Translations under genes and position numbers: made by a program
Notes under the pieces: generated by a model
What the model was told of the DNA's origin: nothing
Database searches by the model: none
What the model saw: the letters and a program-made list of their open reading frames with translations, nothing else
Shown: positions 22,155-33,544 of the stretch, piece after piece
How the letters are laid out: each line of letters begins with the position of its first letter
Position numbering within the stretch: position 1 is the stretch's first letter
Origin: Uloborus plumipes
Taxonomy: Eukaryota; Arthropoda; Arachnida; Araneae; Uloboridae
NCBI GenBank assembly: GCA_038373865.1
Contig: JAXGGA010005787.1
Span: 1 to 64,000, forward strand
Direction of reading: 5' to 3'
DNA: 64,000 nt

Positions 22155-23736
22155 TCTCTACTAATAATAAAGCTGAAAGTTTGTCTCTCTGTCTTTCCTT
22201 CTGTCTTTCCTTCTGTCTGTCTGTCTGTTACGCGCGTAGCGCCAAAACCGTTCGGTCGATTTTCATGCCACTTGGTACAAAATTAGTTTGTAGCATGTAG
22301 TTTTGCACCTCGAAGCGATTTTTCGAAAATTCCATTTCGTTCTTTTTCTATTCGAATTCTTAGCGGAAATTCGATAAAATAGGGAAGAAATATTTTATAC
22401 ACATTTTCAAGTCTTATGTCATTCGAAAGCTTGAAATTTTCTGCACAAAATGAAGTTTTTTCGAAGTTTCTACGATCATCAGGAGAGCTGTAACAATTGT
22501 TTTTAGAATCCCGGAATTCAAGGCTTACCTTCAGTAAAGCAAGCCAAACGATTCTAAAATGGTTTATGAAATGAATTATTTTATCAACGGAAATCAACTT
22601 TTCATGCTGTTACTATGGTTACGTGTTCATACTTATTTTTGTTTCGTTCTTTTTCCAGGGTTGCCAGAAGTAGTATTTTTGATACTACGGTAGTATTTTT
22701 TCGGCCCAAATAAGGAGCGTAGTATTTTTCTGGCCACCCTGTTTCCAATATACTAATGACTTAATTAAAAGATTTGGCGGATTTTTTTTTCCATTTTTAT
22801 AGATTTCGCATTTCAGCAATATTGATTTTGGCCACGTTTAGAAACAGTAGTAGGAGCGTCTATCGCCCATTTAGCGAGAAAGGGGTACCCAAAGCACAAA
22901 GATTAACCAAATATCGTATAAATTGTGACATTGCAACGTTCTTTTTAAAGTGTTTCATTTCGGAAAATGTATTGTTTTGTTTTTAAAGCTGGGAAAGGAA
23001 ACTTTCTTCTTCTTTCAAATTTTGGTAAGATTTCTGTTGGTTTCTGTGAGCAACAAAATTGTTCTTATTTTCTCTTTTGGCTTATTTTTGTACATCTCCA
23101 GTTGGGGTTTCATTTGAATGTCACAAGGGGATGCTTTACCCCTTTTTTGGAGTTAATCAGTGTTAATTTCAATGCAGATGAATTGGCGCGACCACTTGGC
23201 GATATATCGCCAAGCCTTTGGTCGCGAAGTATTTGTCGCCAAATTGGCGACATATCGCCAAGTTGGCGATTTTTTTTTTTTATTTGGACTCAATTTGGCG
23301 CTATTAGCGATATTTTGCCAATTTGGCGACAAATTTGCGATTTTTTTAAAAACTTTTTTTTGGGGGGGGGGGTTCAATTTGGCGCTATTGGTGATATTTT
23401 GCGAAAAATTCACTGAATGATGTTAAAATCGGCGATATTTTGGAGATTAATCATTGTAAAACATTTTTTTGCATTGTTTCGTGGCAAACTAGGGATATAA
23501 ATGTTTGAATTGTTATCTTACTCCCTCCAAGCACTATTTTAGCACTTAAGGCATCTACTAAGAAATGTACACGTAAAAGGAAGTAGTGTAGGGCCCATAC
23601 CAAATTTTTATATCATACTTTGAAGGAATTGTAGTTGAATTATAACTAAAATAGAGTATTTTTTCTGCTATATTAATTATTTTACAAATGAAATTTTAAT
23701 TTTATACCACGGGCAAAGCCGTGCGGGTACCGCTAG
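22155..23736 (+). mobile_element. Non-autonomous Helitron, 1582 bp
   Basis: It begins TCTCTACTAATAATAAAGCT after an A and ends with hairpin CACGG-GCAAAG-CCGTG, then CGGGTACCG and CTAG before a T. A|TC...CTRR|T with a 3' hairpin is the Helitron signature, with no target duplication. The uninterrupted paralogous sequence near 22024 (TTCTCTACAAATATTA) supports both borders. No Rep/helicase coding is seen; open frames inside are short and repetitive. Confidence 0.9.
23187..23226. repeat. Palindrome inside the Helitron
   Basis: CGCGACCA and TGGTCGCG flank the perfect 20-bp palindrome CTTGGCGATATATCGCCAAG (23195-23214), with an unpaired CCTT on one side. TTGGCGA-type motifs recur through 23185-23445. 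Confidence 0.85.
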
Positions 23737-24935
23737 TTGTAAATATAAAAGCAATATATTTAATGCTATTATTAGCGCTAAAGGCTAAACTATACTACAA
23801 TGTTGATGTATTATAAGTTCATTCATATTTAGAGCGGATATTCAATAGTTTTGAAAATCGGTCAGAGGGATATCAGTAAGATTATCATGAAATATGGTCT
23901 AAAAGCGTATCTTTTAGTTTTTTTAAACTATAATTTAAATTATTTAGAGTATCTTTGATGCCAGCAGAAGTTAAGTTCAGGGCTCACCTCAGGATACTTT
24001 TAGAAATTGGCGTCCAAAATATATGAGGTCAACTTTTGTAAACCAATATGCGTAGTAAAGGATACGTAATAAAATCAATCGCCACTCCCTTGTAACATTT
24101 CAAAATTCGTCCTCGTTTTAATTAAAGATAAAAACTTCTCATTGAATGAAAAATATTTCTGCCAAAGCTTCACAAAAAAAAGAAAAGAAAAAAAAAACTA
24201 TGCAACTGAATGAATAAGAATAGAGCGACTTAAATCATATCGCGAACATTGGCAATATGAAGTATTTCGTTGATTGCCGAATCTAACAATCAATTCGTCA
24301 ATTTTCAGATTTAAGCAGAAAATTGCAAAGGTTTAACAATTACCACGGACGTCAATTCTCCTTTCAAACCAATGAAACAAATGACTAAAGAAAAAAAAAT
24401 CGACTGAAGAAAACGGAACCTCATTTTTACACGATGCTTTATCATCAGCAAATCTCTACCCAGAAATGAAATCATCAACAGTTCGTGCATTTACTGCAGA
24501 CACGTAATTGCTCTTAATTTAATTGAGATCCCGTGTAATTCTTGCGATTCGACAATCCATCTTTGCTCGTATAAATTGCTCTCCCATCTCTTCGCAGTAC
24601 AACAAACCAATTTGCAACAACGTGCGGCCGTCATTGTGTTTGTTCTGTTGCTTTTTCGCTCGGAGCCAATGAAAGATGGACCCTTGTGGCTGCTAAGCTC
24701 TTATCACATGCTCAAAGATGAAGCAGAAATGATACCGTAATAGCTTAAAAAATTGGCCACATCATACACACACAAGACCGAAATTGCCGCAGCATCCAGC
24801 GCGATGTTTTCGGATTAGATTAATGACACTCTGCTTGCTGTGTGCTTGTAAAAAGAAAGTTCCGGGGTTTATTTGTTGTTTTGTTTTTTATATTTATTCG
24901 TTCCTCCTCTTCCCTTGAGATTTCTATCTAGTTTT
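23737..24935. other. Non-coding DNA, partly of higher complexity
   Basis: No exon is recognised. The segment at about 24440-24840 is less repetitive, with balanced composition (GTAATTGCTCTTAATTTAAT, CGGAGCCAATGAAAG) and no transposon ends. It could be regulatory, but this is only an impression from composition. Confidence 0.3.
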
Positions 24936-26110
24936 TATTGGAGTTCCTTTTGGTTGTATCTCCAAAGCTCGCATCAGCAGATGGCGGAGATCAAGATGTC
25001 TTAGGGTTGAGCAGTGATGGTTACAGATATGAATGATGATGTTGATGCCAAGATATGGGGACGAGTTATTTCCAGTCTCCCCATTACATTCTGTGCGTGC
25101 AAGCAGTGGCGTATTCAGATTTCTTAATTTCCCTCAGGGGAGGGGGTTGTGGTGTGGCAGTGTTAAATGATTCCTGTTTTGCAATGTTTAATGAACGAAA
25201 TAATCATCATTAAAAGTGTTCCTTTGTGTTCATGTTAAATATTAATAGTCTTTGATAATATTTACCCATCTTCGACAAGGAAAAATCTTGAAATATTGTT
25301 TCTAAATGCGTCAAGCATAGTTATATTTAAACTATCTGATTAGGACTGTTAGGGGTCTTGTTTGGAAATTTTTTTCGAGTCTAATTCACATGGAATGGCT
25401 TCTATGCTATGGTTGCTAGCTGGAGTAATACAAACTTCATAAAACATTTATTGAACTTTCTCTCGGTTGTACAGTAGACATCAGTTAATTGAATCAACCG
25501 CTTTAATGAATCAAATCGTCAAAAACAGGACAAAATGCAGCATTGTTGAATTTGCCTCTTTATTGATAAAAACTGTTTAGAACAAACGTGATTCATATGA
25601 GCGGCCGGCCACTATGTCTTCAAATGCATCAGCAGATGGTGAAGATGTTTTAATGGAGGGATTGTAGTTTTGTTAAATGATTTTTGTTTCTAAACGTTTT
25701 ATGAATGAAATAATCTTCATTAAATGCGTTTTTTTGCATTTGCATAATTTTTTATGTGTCTTAGAGGATACTTTTTACTCACATTCGTGAACAAAAGACA
25801 CTTGAAAGATTATTCCTATAAATAATTCAGATATTATGAATATTTGTATTAATATCCGACCAGATTTTTTTCTTTCGTTAGGAAATTTACTCGAGTTAAC
25901 TGCATTTGGAATAGTGGCTATGATCACTATGTAGATTTAATACTAATTCTATATATTTTTTAATAATATTAAATTAATAATAGTTTTATGGGAGTTCGTT
26001 CTGTATATCTTGAAACTTACATCAGATGGTGGAGACCAATATGTCTTTCGACTGAGCAGGGATAATTAGGTACGAATGATAAAAATGCTGAGATAGAGCC
26101 ACTAGCTGCG
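24936..26110 (+). repeat. Old degenerate tandem duplication
   Basis: Related blocks recur: GGAGTTCCTTTTGGTTGTAT...CATCAGCAGATGGCGGAGAT at 24940, CATCAGCAGATGGTGAAGAT at 25626, and GGAGTTCGTTCTGTATATCT...CATCAGATGGTGGAGACC at 25990. Between them TAAATGATTCCTG...AATCATCATTAAA (25165) pairs with TAAATGATTTTTG...AATCTTCATTAAA (25675). The units are about 0.4-0.55 kb and strongly diverged. Confidence 0.65.
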
Positions 26111-26326
26111 AAATTTCGATTGCTTTTATTTTGAATAGTATTGCTTTTGTTTAATTCTCCGTTTATTTTAGAAGCACAATGAATTTTATTTACTTTGGGA
26201 AGATAAAATTAATGCATAATTGCTCTTTTCGCTTGTCAGTCTCCGTGCTGAACTCTCTCCTAAAGCAAATTGCATCTGCAGGGCAGTTGTCTTTGGCTTA
26301 TTTTTAATTTTATTTAAATTTATTAA

Positions 26327-26899
26327 CCTGTTAACCGGGAATTAGCCATTGCTCAACTCGTTTCACAATGGGGACTTTTTTTTTTCGCAGCGATAAGTAA
26401 TATCACACCTCAGATAATAAAAGAATATCGTTTTTAACTTATGATTTTTATTTATTTTGATAAAATATTTTATATTTTTAGTCATATTTTGTAGAAAATA
26501 AAAAGTACTTAAGTCATAAATTTATTACTAATGTAAATATATAAAACACTGAAATTCACAATAAGAATATTCAAATCAGAAAGTTATTACAAACATGTAA
26601 GATACTGAAATGCAGACTAAAATGAATCCAAATTGTGGCAGCTCGAAGTATAGATCATGCAGCGCCCGTTTGTCCGTTAACAGCGCTCAAGTTACAGATT
26701 ACAAGAATATGAAAATTCATGCCGCATCGACAATATGATGGCATATGTATAACCACTCTAAGATTTAATAGATAAGAACAACGTAGAACGTGATGCGTTC
26801 AATATATTACGATTAATTTCCATGACGAAAAATTTCGTCATGCCCATTGCTGTAGGCTTTTATGTATGACGAAATATTTCGTCATACCCAGTTAACAGG
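26327..26899. mobile_element. piggyBac-like MITE with TTAA target duplication
   Basis: The ends CCTGTTAACCGGG and, as complement, CCTGTTAACTGGG match at 12 of 13 positions and are flanked by TTAA on both sides (26323-26326, 26900-26903). Near the right end two almost identical palindromes, ATGACGAAAAATTTCGTCAT and ATGACGAAATATTTCGTCAT, lie about 45 bp apart. There is no transposase frame. TTAA with short perfect ends fits piggyBac; Kolobok is an alternative. Confidence 0.87.
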
Positions 26900-26903
26900 T
26901 TAA

Positions 26904-29071
26904 AAAAATATTTAAAAAAAAATTTTTTTTTTTAATTTTTATTTTTTTTAATATATTTTTTAATTTATTTATTTACAAAATTGTTAATTTTGTATTTGTT
27001 CTTTTGGTTTTTTTTCATTACCTTTATGTAAAAAAGTTTTTACTTTTTATGTTTTTTTTTGCCCTTATTAAACATTTTTTTTTTCTTCTGTCTATATCAA
27101 AATTGAATGTTTACCCATGTGGGTTGTTTTCTAAATTTTCACTTTCGTCATCCCATAATTTGTTAAATTTAACTCTGTTGAATATGTACGAAGGGATTTT
27201 GAAAAAAAAAAAAGTTGTCTTTGGCGGCTGCTTGGCATTTGGAGAAGGATTTAACAAAACCTTTGCCTGGGAAGCTTCGCCCCCTATTAGTACTTCCTCT
27301 AAAAACAGTAAATTATGAAAAGTAATTACTTCATTCTATTGGAAATAGTTTAAGTTTTCCTTATTTGCTAACAAAGCAAAATGACAATAATAAGTTATAT
27401 TTGCTTGTAGTTTGTAATAGTAATTTTGTCTTGTCGAATCTCATAAAAACGAACTCCAAGGGACCTTTAAAATCGATTCCTCTTAGACGTAGTTCATCTT
27501 ATCCGAAGAACAATACACTACAAAACATAAGGCGGGGATCAGAAATATAGTTCGTCTTAGCAGCAATTCGTTTTAAGCATGTTCGAGTTAACTAGCTTTG
27601 ACTGTATTAAACATTTAAAATGAATTTAAGTATTTATTTTGAGGACGTTAAATTAATATAAATATTGTGTTGAAAATAATGTAATTTCTTCAGATTACTT
27701 CATAGCTTTTAAACGAAATTTTTTCTAATATGAAAAATTCCCTAGCACCGAGTCAAGAACGATCTTCAAAGAGCCAGTTCTGGTTGGGGATAATGAGTTT
27801 CTTTTCAGTATGCTGTTTACAAAAAGAAGTGCTTTGAAGTCAATCACTTTGAGAGAGAAAAAAATGATAAATTTAACTAGCCATTTTTTTTTCTTTTTTT
27901 CTACTGGGAGAAAAAAAATTGAAGAAACTTCTTCAGAGAACTTTCAATCGAAACTTATATACAAGAACTCAAATATAAAGATCCAAATCAAAAAAATATC
28001 CATTCCAACAATTGAGTGGCATCAATAGGCTACCATTTAACATATAATTCCATGCTATCTTCGAATCTATTTAAAACAGCAACGTGGGCAATCGTCCAAA
28101 AATACATAATTATAATGCTCATAGGAATACCCATTGATCTTTCTCATTAATTAGCCTATTATTACACGGGGAGGTAAAAACCTCAACAACCAGATACGTC
28201 AAGGATCCCATGACAGCAGCAAAGAACCGAACAACTGAAAAAACACACCATGCTCAGTAATTAGACTCCGGTTGATTCCGATGATAAGATTGGGAAAGTT
28301 GAATCGTAATCAGAATCATTCAAAGTATCCTCTTAATTAAAACAGCAATCGGATATATTAGTTGTTTTGCTTTGTGATGAAGTCATTTAAGAGGGAGGGG
28401 TCTTCAGATGAGTTCTCTGCAGCTGGCCTTTTAAGGGACGGACGGTTCGCGGTTAGTTTTAGGTATTAAATCAAGAGTGCTTTTCTAGTATGATTGCAGG
28501 TATTAATTATTTAGTAGTAGAAACAGATTAATTGAAATTTTGCAAGAGGCAATTATGAACTTCACATTTCTCTTTTTAAAAAAACTTTTTTTTTGGTCAC
28601 ATTTAGAAAAGGTATCTTATTTATAAGCTGAAAGTTAGCTCATTACTTTGAAGTTTTAGCTTTCATTTCCCGAGTCAGGTATCATCATTGCTTGCGGTGA
28701 CTGGTCGGCGAAATTAATTTTAGCTACCAGTCTGAAGGTGATCTCAGATTCAAAGAGAGGACACCTGTCTCCAGTTTCAGACTGATGAGTCTACGACAAA
28801 GACGAAACTGCAATCTCTGGAAGTTATAATCGACTGTCGGAATTGTGCTTGTGTATTCAATTATTCAGATTACAAGCAAAAAATTAATTTTTAAATAAAA
28901 AAAAATAAAGCTAAGAGTATAAAGTAGGGTTACATTTGTTTTTGATGACTTGTTTACTTTTTAACTTGGTGGAAGCATAAAATTGTCTCTTGCACCATTG
29001 CCACGTTTGTTCATCACGTTGCAGTTTTGTAGCTTCATGATACTTTTAATGTTTTTATATGGTTGATATAT
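26904..29071. other. AT-rich non-coding DNA
   Basis: Long A and T runs at 26905-26960. GTTCGAGTTAACTAGCTTTG-ACTGTA near 27580-27604 resembles the right end of a pogo/Tigger-like element, but I found no left partner. The open frames at 27004-27318 and 27810-28028 are AT-driven. No gene is recognised. Confidence 0.35.
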
Positions 29072-29077
29072 TTAACC

Positions 29078-32000
29078 CAGGGGTGGCCAACCTTTTTCGG
29101 GAGAGTGCCACTATCCGGAGAGAAAAAACTCAGCGTGCCACATTGTATTTTTCTTACAAATTGATTTTTTCTTTTTAAGTTAAACATAGATTTCATGCTG
29201 GCTGATTATGTAATTCTTACTTAAATAAAACATTTTTTCTCGTAAATCTGAGTAATTTAAATCTAAATGATAATAAAGATAAAACAAGTGCGAACTTAAG
29301 ATTTATCGTTAGTAAACATTTTTATAGATTTTATAGAAAACAATAGAGAACATTTTACAGAACAGTTGGCTTATACTTAAAATAGAAACAAATAACATCA
29401 AACATTCTATTCTAAAAATTAAACAGTCTGTACTTAATGTGGTTTATGAGTCTGCATCTTTTCTGCCAAGTCCTTTATTTTAGGATTAGTTCTTGAGAAT
29501 CGTTAGAAATTTAACTGTTTTAAGTGCTATCAATTAATATTCAACGGTATTTCGATTTTTCTGCATTCATAACAGAAAATATTCGTTTAGAAGCGTATTT
29601 TTAGCCAAATCTACAACAGCATCAGACGTCTAAAGTGTGTAAATGTAAAAAAAAAAAATGTTGTTACAAATTTCCAAATTTCTATACAACGTGGGTGACT
29701 TTCTGTTGATTGATTACCAATTCAAAAGGTCAATTATTCCGATTTGGATTTCAGAAGGGGGTCATTCCATGTCAAGTGTACGAGGCGTCCCCACTCGACC
29801 CCCTCCGATTTTGATAAAAAAAATTTTATATGTACATATAAGACTTGCATGAAACTATACCAAATTATAGCTCTATAAGCCTTATTGTTTAGCCAATAAA
29901 AATTATTGAAAAAGGGCCTCCTTTTCGTGTCTTGAAAAAAAATGACCAAATCGTCAAGTTTGTGCTTTTATTGCTCGCGACCTAAGACGATTATCAGGCT
30001 CAAATTTGGTGATTCTGATCACTATTTAGGGTAGAATAGCCTACTTGTGTAACAAAAGCTCCATACACTGTAGATTTTTTGCAATTTGCTGCCAAAGTTG
30101 GTAAAAAATCGTATTTTGGTAAATTTTGATCATACGTTATCAGCTTGTATCTGCTCAGAGAATGACTTTCAGAAACTAATTCCTTCCTCGTTTGTAGCCT
30201 GATAGTTCGTCTGAAAGGTGTGCAAGTGGCATCTCGATAGCTCAAATAATTGCTGAAGTATGCGAGTTGAAATTCCAGTTAAATTTCTTTTTTCTCAATT
30301 TTGTCTCAATTTCAAAGGGCAATATCTCAAAAGGGTCATCTTGGATTTCAATTTTCTTTACATCATTGGAAAGAACACACTTTTCTTAACTAAAAAACGT
30401 TATTTTTATTTCTGAGACAAACCAGTTTTAAGGGATATTGCAGGTCAAAAATGTATACGTCATTCAACGTGAAATCAAAGAAAAAAAGACATAGACCTCA
30501 AAAGTTGATGTCAGTTTGTTCTATTAAAATTTACAGGAGTTATTGTACTTATGTTCCGATAAAAAAAACCTTTTTTAGATGTTTTTAAACTTTAGTTTTT
30601 GTGTGCGCATCCGTAAAAACTCAAGAAATGGCAAAAAATAAAGTTTCGTTTTTAACAAGAATAATTATCTTCTTAACGCTGGTATAAGAGCTTGAGTCTT
30701 TTCCTATGTGTTATTTTTAAGCTCTTGAAACATTATTTCGGATGATATGTCACTTGGCAAGGTTGTAGGTCATTAATGTTTCAAGGTCATAAAAAGCATT
30801 TTCCCATTTTTCACTAATTTTGTTTATGGGCAAATTGCAATCATAGGCTGAATATCTAAACACATCCTCGGCAGTATAATGAATGGATTTTCAATTAATA
30901 CTTATCATATTTTCAATTACTATTGTTATTATTTATTTATACGGTAGAAATAATTGCAATATTCGACTCTATCGAAAACTTTTGTTATCGCATTTTAGAA
31001 AAATGGCTCTGCAGTCCTATTATACATATTTTTTATCACGTACACACCATATTAACTGTTTTATTTATTATTTATCTCATTTATTAATTATTTTTATGTT
31101 TTTTTTTTTGAAAAAGGAAACAATGCTTTTTATAAATTTAAAATATTAATGACACCTTGCCAAGTGACATATCTTCCGAAATTCTGTTTCAAGAGCTTAA
31201 AAATAGCACATAGGAAAAGACTCAAGCTCTTATAGCAGCGATAAGAATATAATTATTTTTATTAAAACGAAACTTTATTTTTTGCCATTTCTTGAGTTTT
31301 TACGGATGCGCACACAAAAACTAAAGTTCAAAAACATCTACAAAAAGGTTTTTTTTATCAGAACATAAGTACAATAGCTCCTGTAAATTTTAATAGTACA
31401 AATTGACATAAGCTTTTAAGGTCTATGCCTTTTCTTCTTTGATTTCACGTGAAATGACGGACACATTTTTGACCTCCAATATCCCTTGAAACTGGTTTGT
31501 CTCAAAAATGAAAATAACGTTTTTTAGTTAAGAAAAGTATGTTCTTTCCAATGATGTAAAGAAAATTCAAATCCAAGATGACCCTTTTGAGATATTGCCC
31601 TTTGAAATTGAGACAAAATTGAGAAAAAAGAAATTTAACTGGAATTTCAACTCGCATAATTCAGCAATCATTTGAGCTATTGAGATGCCACTTGCACACC
31701 TTTCGGACGAACTATCATGCTACAAACAAGGAAAGAATTAGCTTCAGAAAGTCATTCTCTCAGCAAATACAAGCTGATAACGTATGATCAAAATTTACCA
31801 AAATACGATTTTTTACCAACTTTGGCAGCAAATTGCAAAAAATCTACAGTGTATGGAGCTTTTGTTACACAAATAGGCTATTCTACCCTAAACAGTGATC
31901 AGAATCACCAAATTTGATCCTGATAATCGTCTTAGGTCGCGAGCAATAAAAGCACAAACTTGACGATTTGGTCATTTTTTTCAAGACACGAAAAAGGAAC

Positions 32001-33315
32001 CTTTTTTCAATAATTTTTATTGACTAAACCATAAGGCTTATAGAGCTATAATTTGGTATGGTTTCATGCAAGTCTTATATGTACATCCAAAAAATTTTTC
32101 ATCAAAATCGGAGGGGGTCGAGTGGGGATTTTCTCGAAATTTGGGACACTTGACATGGAATGACCCAAGGGTAACAAGTAGTGTCTTGCAGAGAAATGAA
32201 CAAAGAATTTGAAAATATCAGCTTTTTTTATGATCCTGAAAATCATCAAACGTAACCCTGAATGAGTACTTAAAATCGGTGTAAATTTTTCTCCATATAC
32301 CATTGGAAAATTATTAAATTTCGGTTGGTACTTTCAGTATTAACTTTTAATGTTTTAATTTTTTTTTCTCCTAAGTAGAGAGAAAACAACTGAAGTTTCA
32401 TCATAAAAGAATGTAGATGATGGTCTCTACTGGTTTAGAAAACTTTTTTTTTTTGTACAATCTTAAATTTAAATTACTTAAACGCAGGATATTAAGAGAT
32501 GGCATAGCTAAATTAGTTCGCTATTCTCCATTTCTAAGTAGCAAGTCATTATTGCTTTCCTTCCAGATATTTTGAAAACACACTTCCTAAAATTCTAAAA
32601 TCTTATGACTATTTTTCCTTTGGATAGCTATTGCACATTTTAATGAAGGAGTAACTTGCCGTACTCTCCTCTTTCTCCTGGGAAAAGTTCACAAACATTC
32701 AGAGCTCTAATTCGTAGTTTATTAGTACAGTTAACTCTACAATGTCACCAACAGAGAAAAAGTCTCATTAGTTGGCAAGGAACTTGTGGTAGATAATTCG
32801 ATGACACTTTTGAAGTTTTTTTCCCAAATTATTTTCAAGTAATGTAACAAAAACAGTTTAAGGGTCTTCATTTGTGCAACCATGCCAAATTTTGTCCAAT
32901 CTAGTTTCTTAAATTTAGTTGCACAGGTTTTTTTTTTTTTCAATTTCATCACCCGTAGCTGAAACTATTGCAGATCAAGAATCCATTCTGCAGCATCGAA
33001 AGTTTCATTCCTGTCAAGCACAAATATGTTTTACAAAGCATTGTCTGTAGCGTCACAGCTTCCGTTGGATGTCCAAAGATAACGCTAAGTACTTTGCAAT
33101 ATTGTAGTTCAGACAATTTTTAAGCCAGCCTCCTGACACTTAATTGTCACAATATCATGACATTTATCAGTTTAAGGCTTTTAGTTTTTATCAATATTTT
33201 TGAGATCGACATTTTTTCCTCAATTTTGGAATTTTTTCAAAAACTCTTCGCGTGCCACTGTTACTGGTCTGCCGTGCCACATTGTGGCACGCGTGCCGCG
33301 GGTTGGCCACCACTG
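29078..33315. mobile_element. hAT element, non-autonomous, 4.2 kb including a nested fold-back element
   Basis: The ends CAGGGGTGGCCAACC and, as complement, CAGTGGTGGCCAACC match at 14 of 15 positions. The flanks ATTTAACC (29070-29077) and ATTTTACC (33316-33323) are an 8-bp duplication with one later change. GTGCCAC/GTGGCAC motifs are clustered near both ends. Without the nested element the hAT sequence is about 1.8 kb and has no recognisable transposase. Confidence 0.92.
29759..32166. mobile_element. Fold-back transposon with arms of about 1.02 kb
   Basis: The left arm (29759 to about 30779) and right arm (about 31147 to 32166) are inverted copies with high identity, starting GGGTCATTCCATGTCAAGTG. 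The loop of about 370 bp is very AT-rich. Flanking AAGG (29755-29758, 32167-32170) is a 4-bp target duplication. A 60-odd-residue frame is open in both arms (30000-30245 minus, 31717-31917 plus). I cannot assign a superfamily: the GGG ends and 4-bp duplication do not match the common ones. Confidence 0.9.
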
Positions 33316-33544
33316 ATTTTACCCATTAATGACTAGCGTCCTTTTTTAGGGACCGTCCAAAAAGTGTCTGAACTTACCAAAAATGAACATTTCAACCAAA
33401 TAATAGTGTTCAATTATTACTTTGGTATTATTTCAATTCATTATTAACAGATTGCAGCACATAACCATTGTAAAGTGAGGCCTGTAGCCGTATAACCAAT
33501 ATACAAAATATCTTTGGAAAAAATGTCAGGCATTAATGGGTTAA

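Larger units (their letters stand above)
21669..23815 (+). repeat. 128-bp tandem duplication, each copy hit by a different transposon
   Basis: With insertions removed, copy A (21669-22115) and copy B (22116-23815) share GTAACTCTGAATAAAAGATA, AAATTCACGTTCT and GCTAAAGGCTAAACTATA...GTTGATGTATTATA. Copy A carries the Mutator-like MITE and copy B carries the Helitron, so each copy supplies the empty site for the other's insertion. Confidence 0.85.
29076..33540. mobile_element. TTAA-flanked MITE, split by a hAT insertion
   Basis: The right end CATTAATGGG (33531-33540) is followed by TTAA (33541-33544). The left end is TTAACC at 29072-29077, continued as CATTAATGACTAGCG from 33324 after the hAT element. 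Joined, the ends are CCCATTAATG inverted repeats inside TTAA, and the element is about 219 bp. It is piggyBac-like by its target site. The hAT duplication contains part of its left end. Confidence 0.78.

Noticed and set aside
30883..31149. 88-codon hydrophobic frame in the fold-back loop
   Set aside because: The loop is extremely AT-rich, which produces I, L, F and Y codons by chance; no family resemblance.
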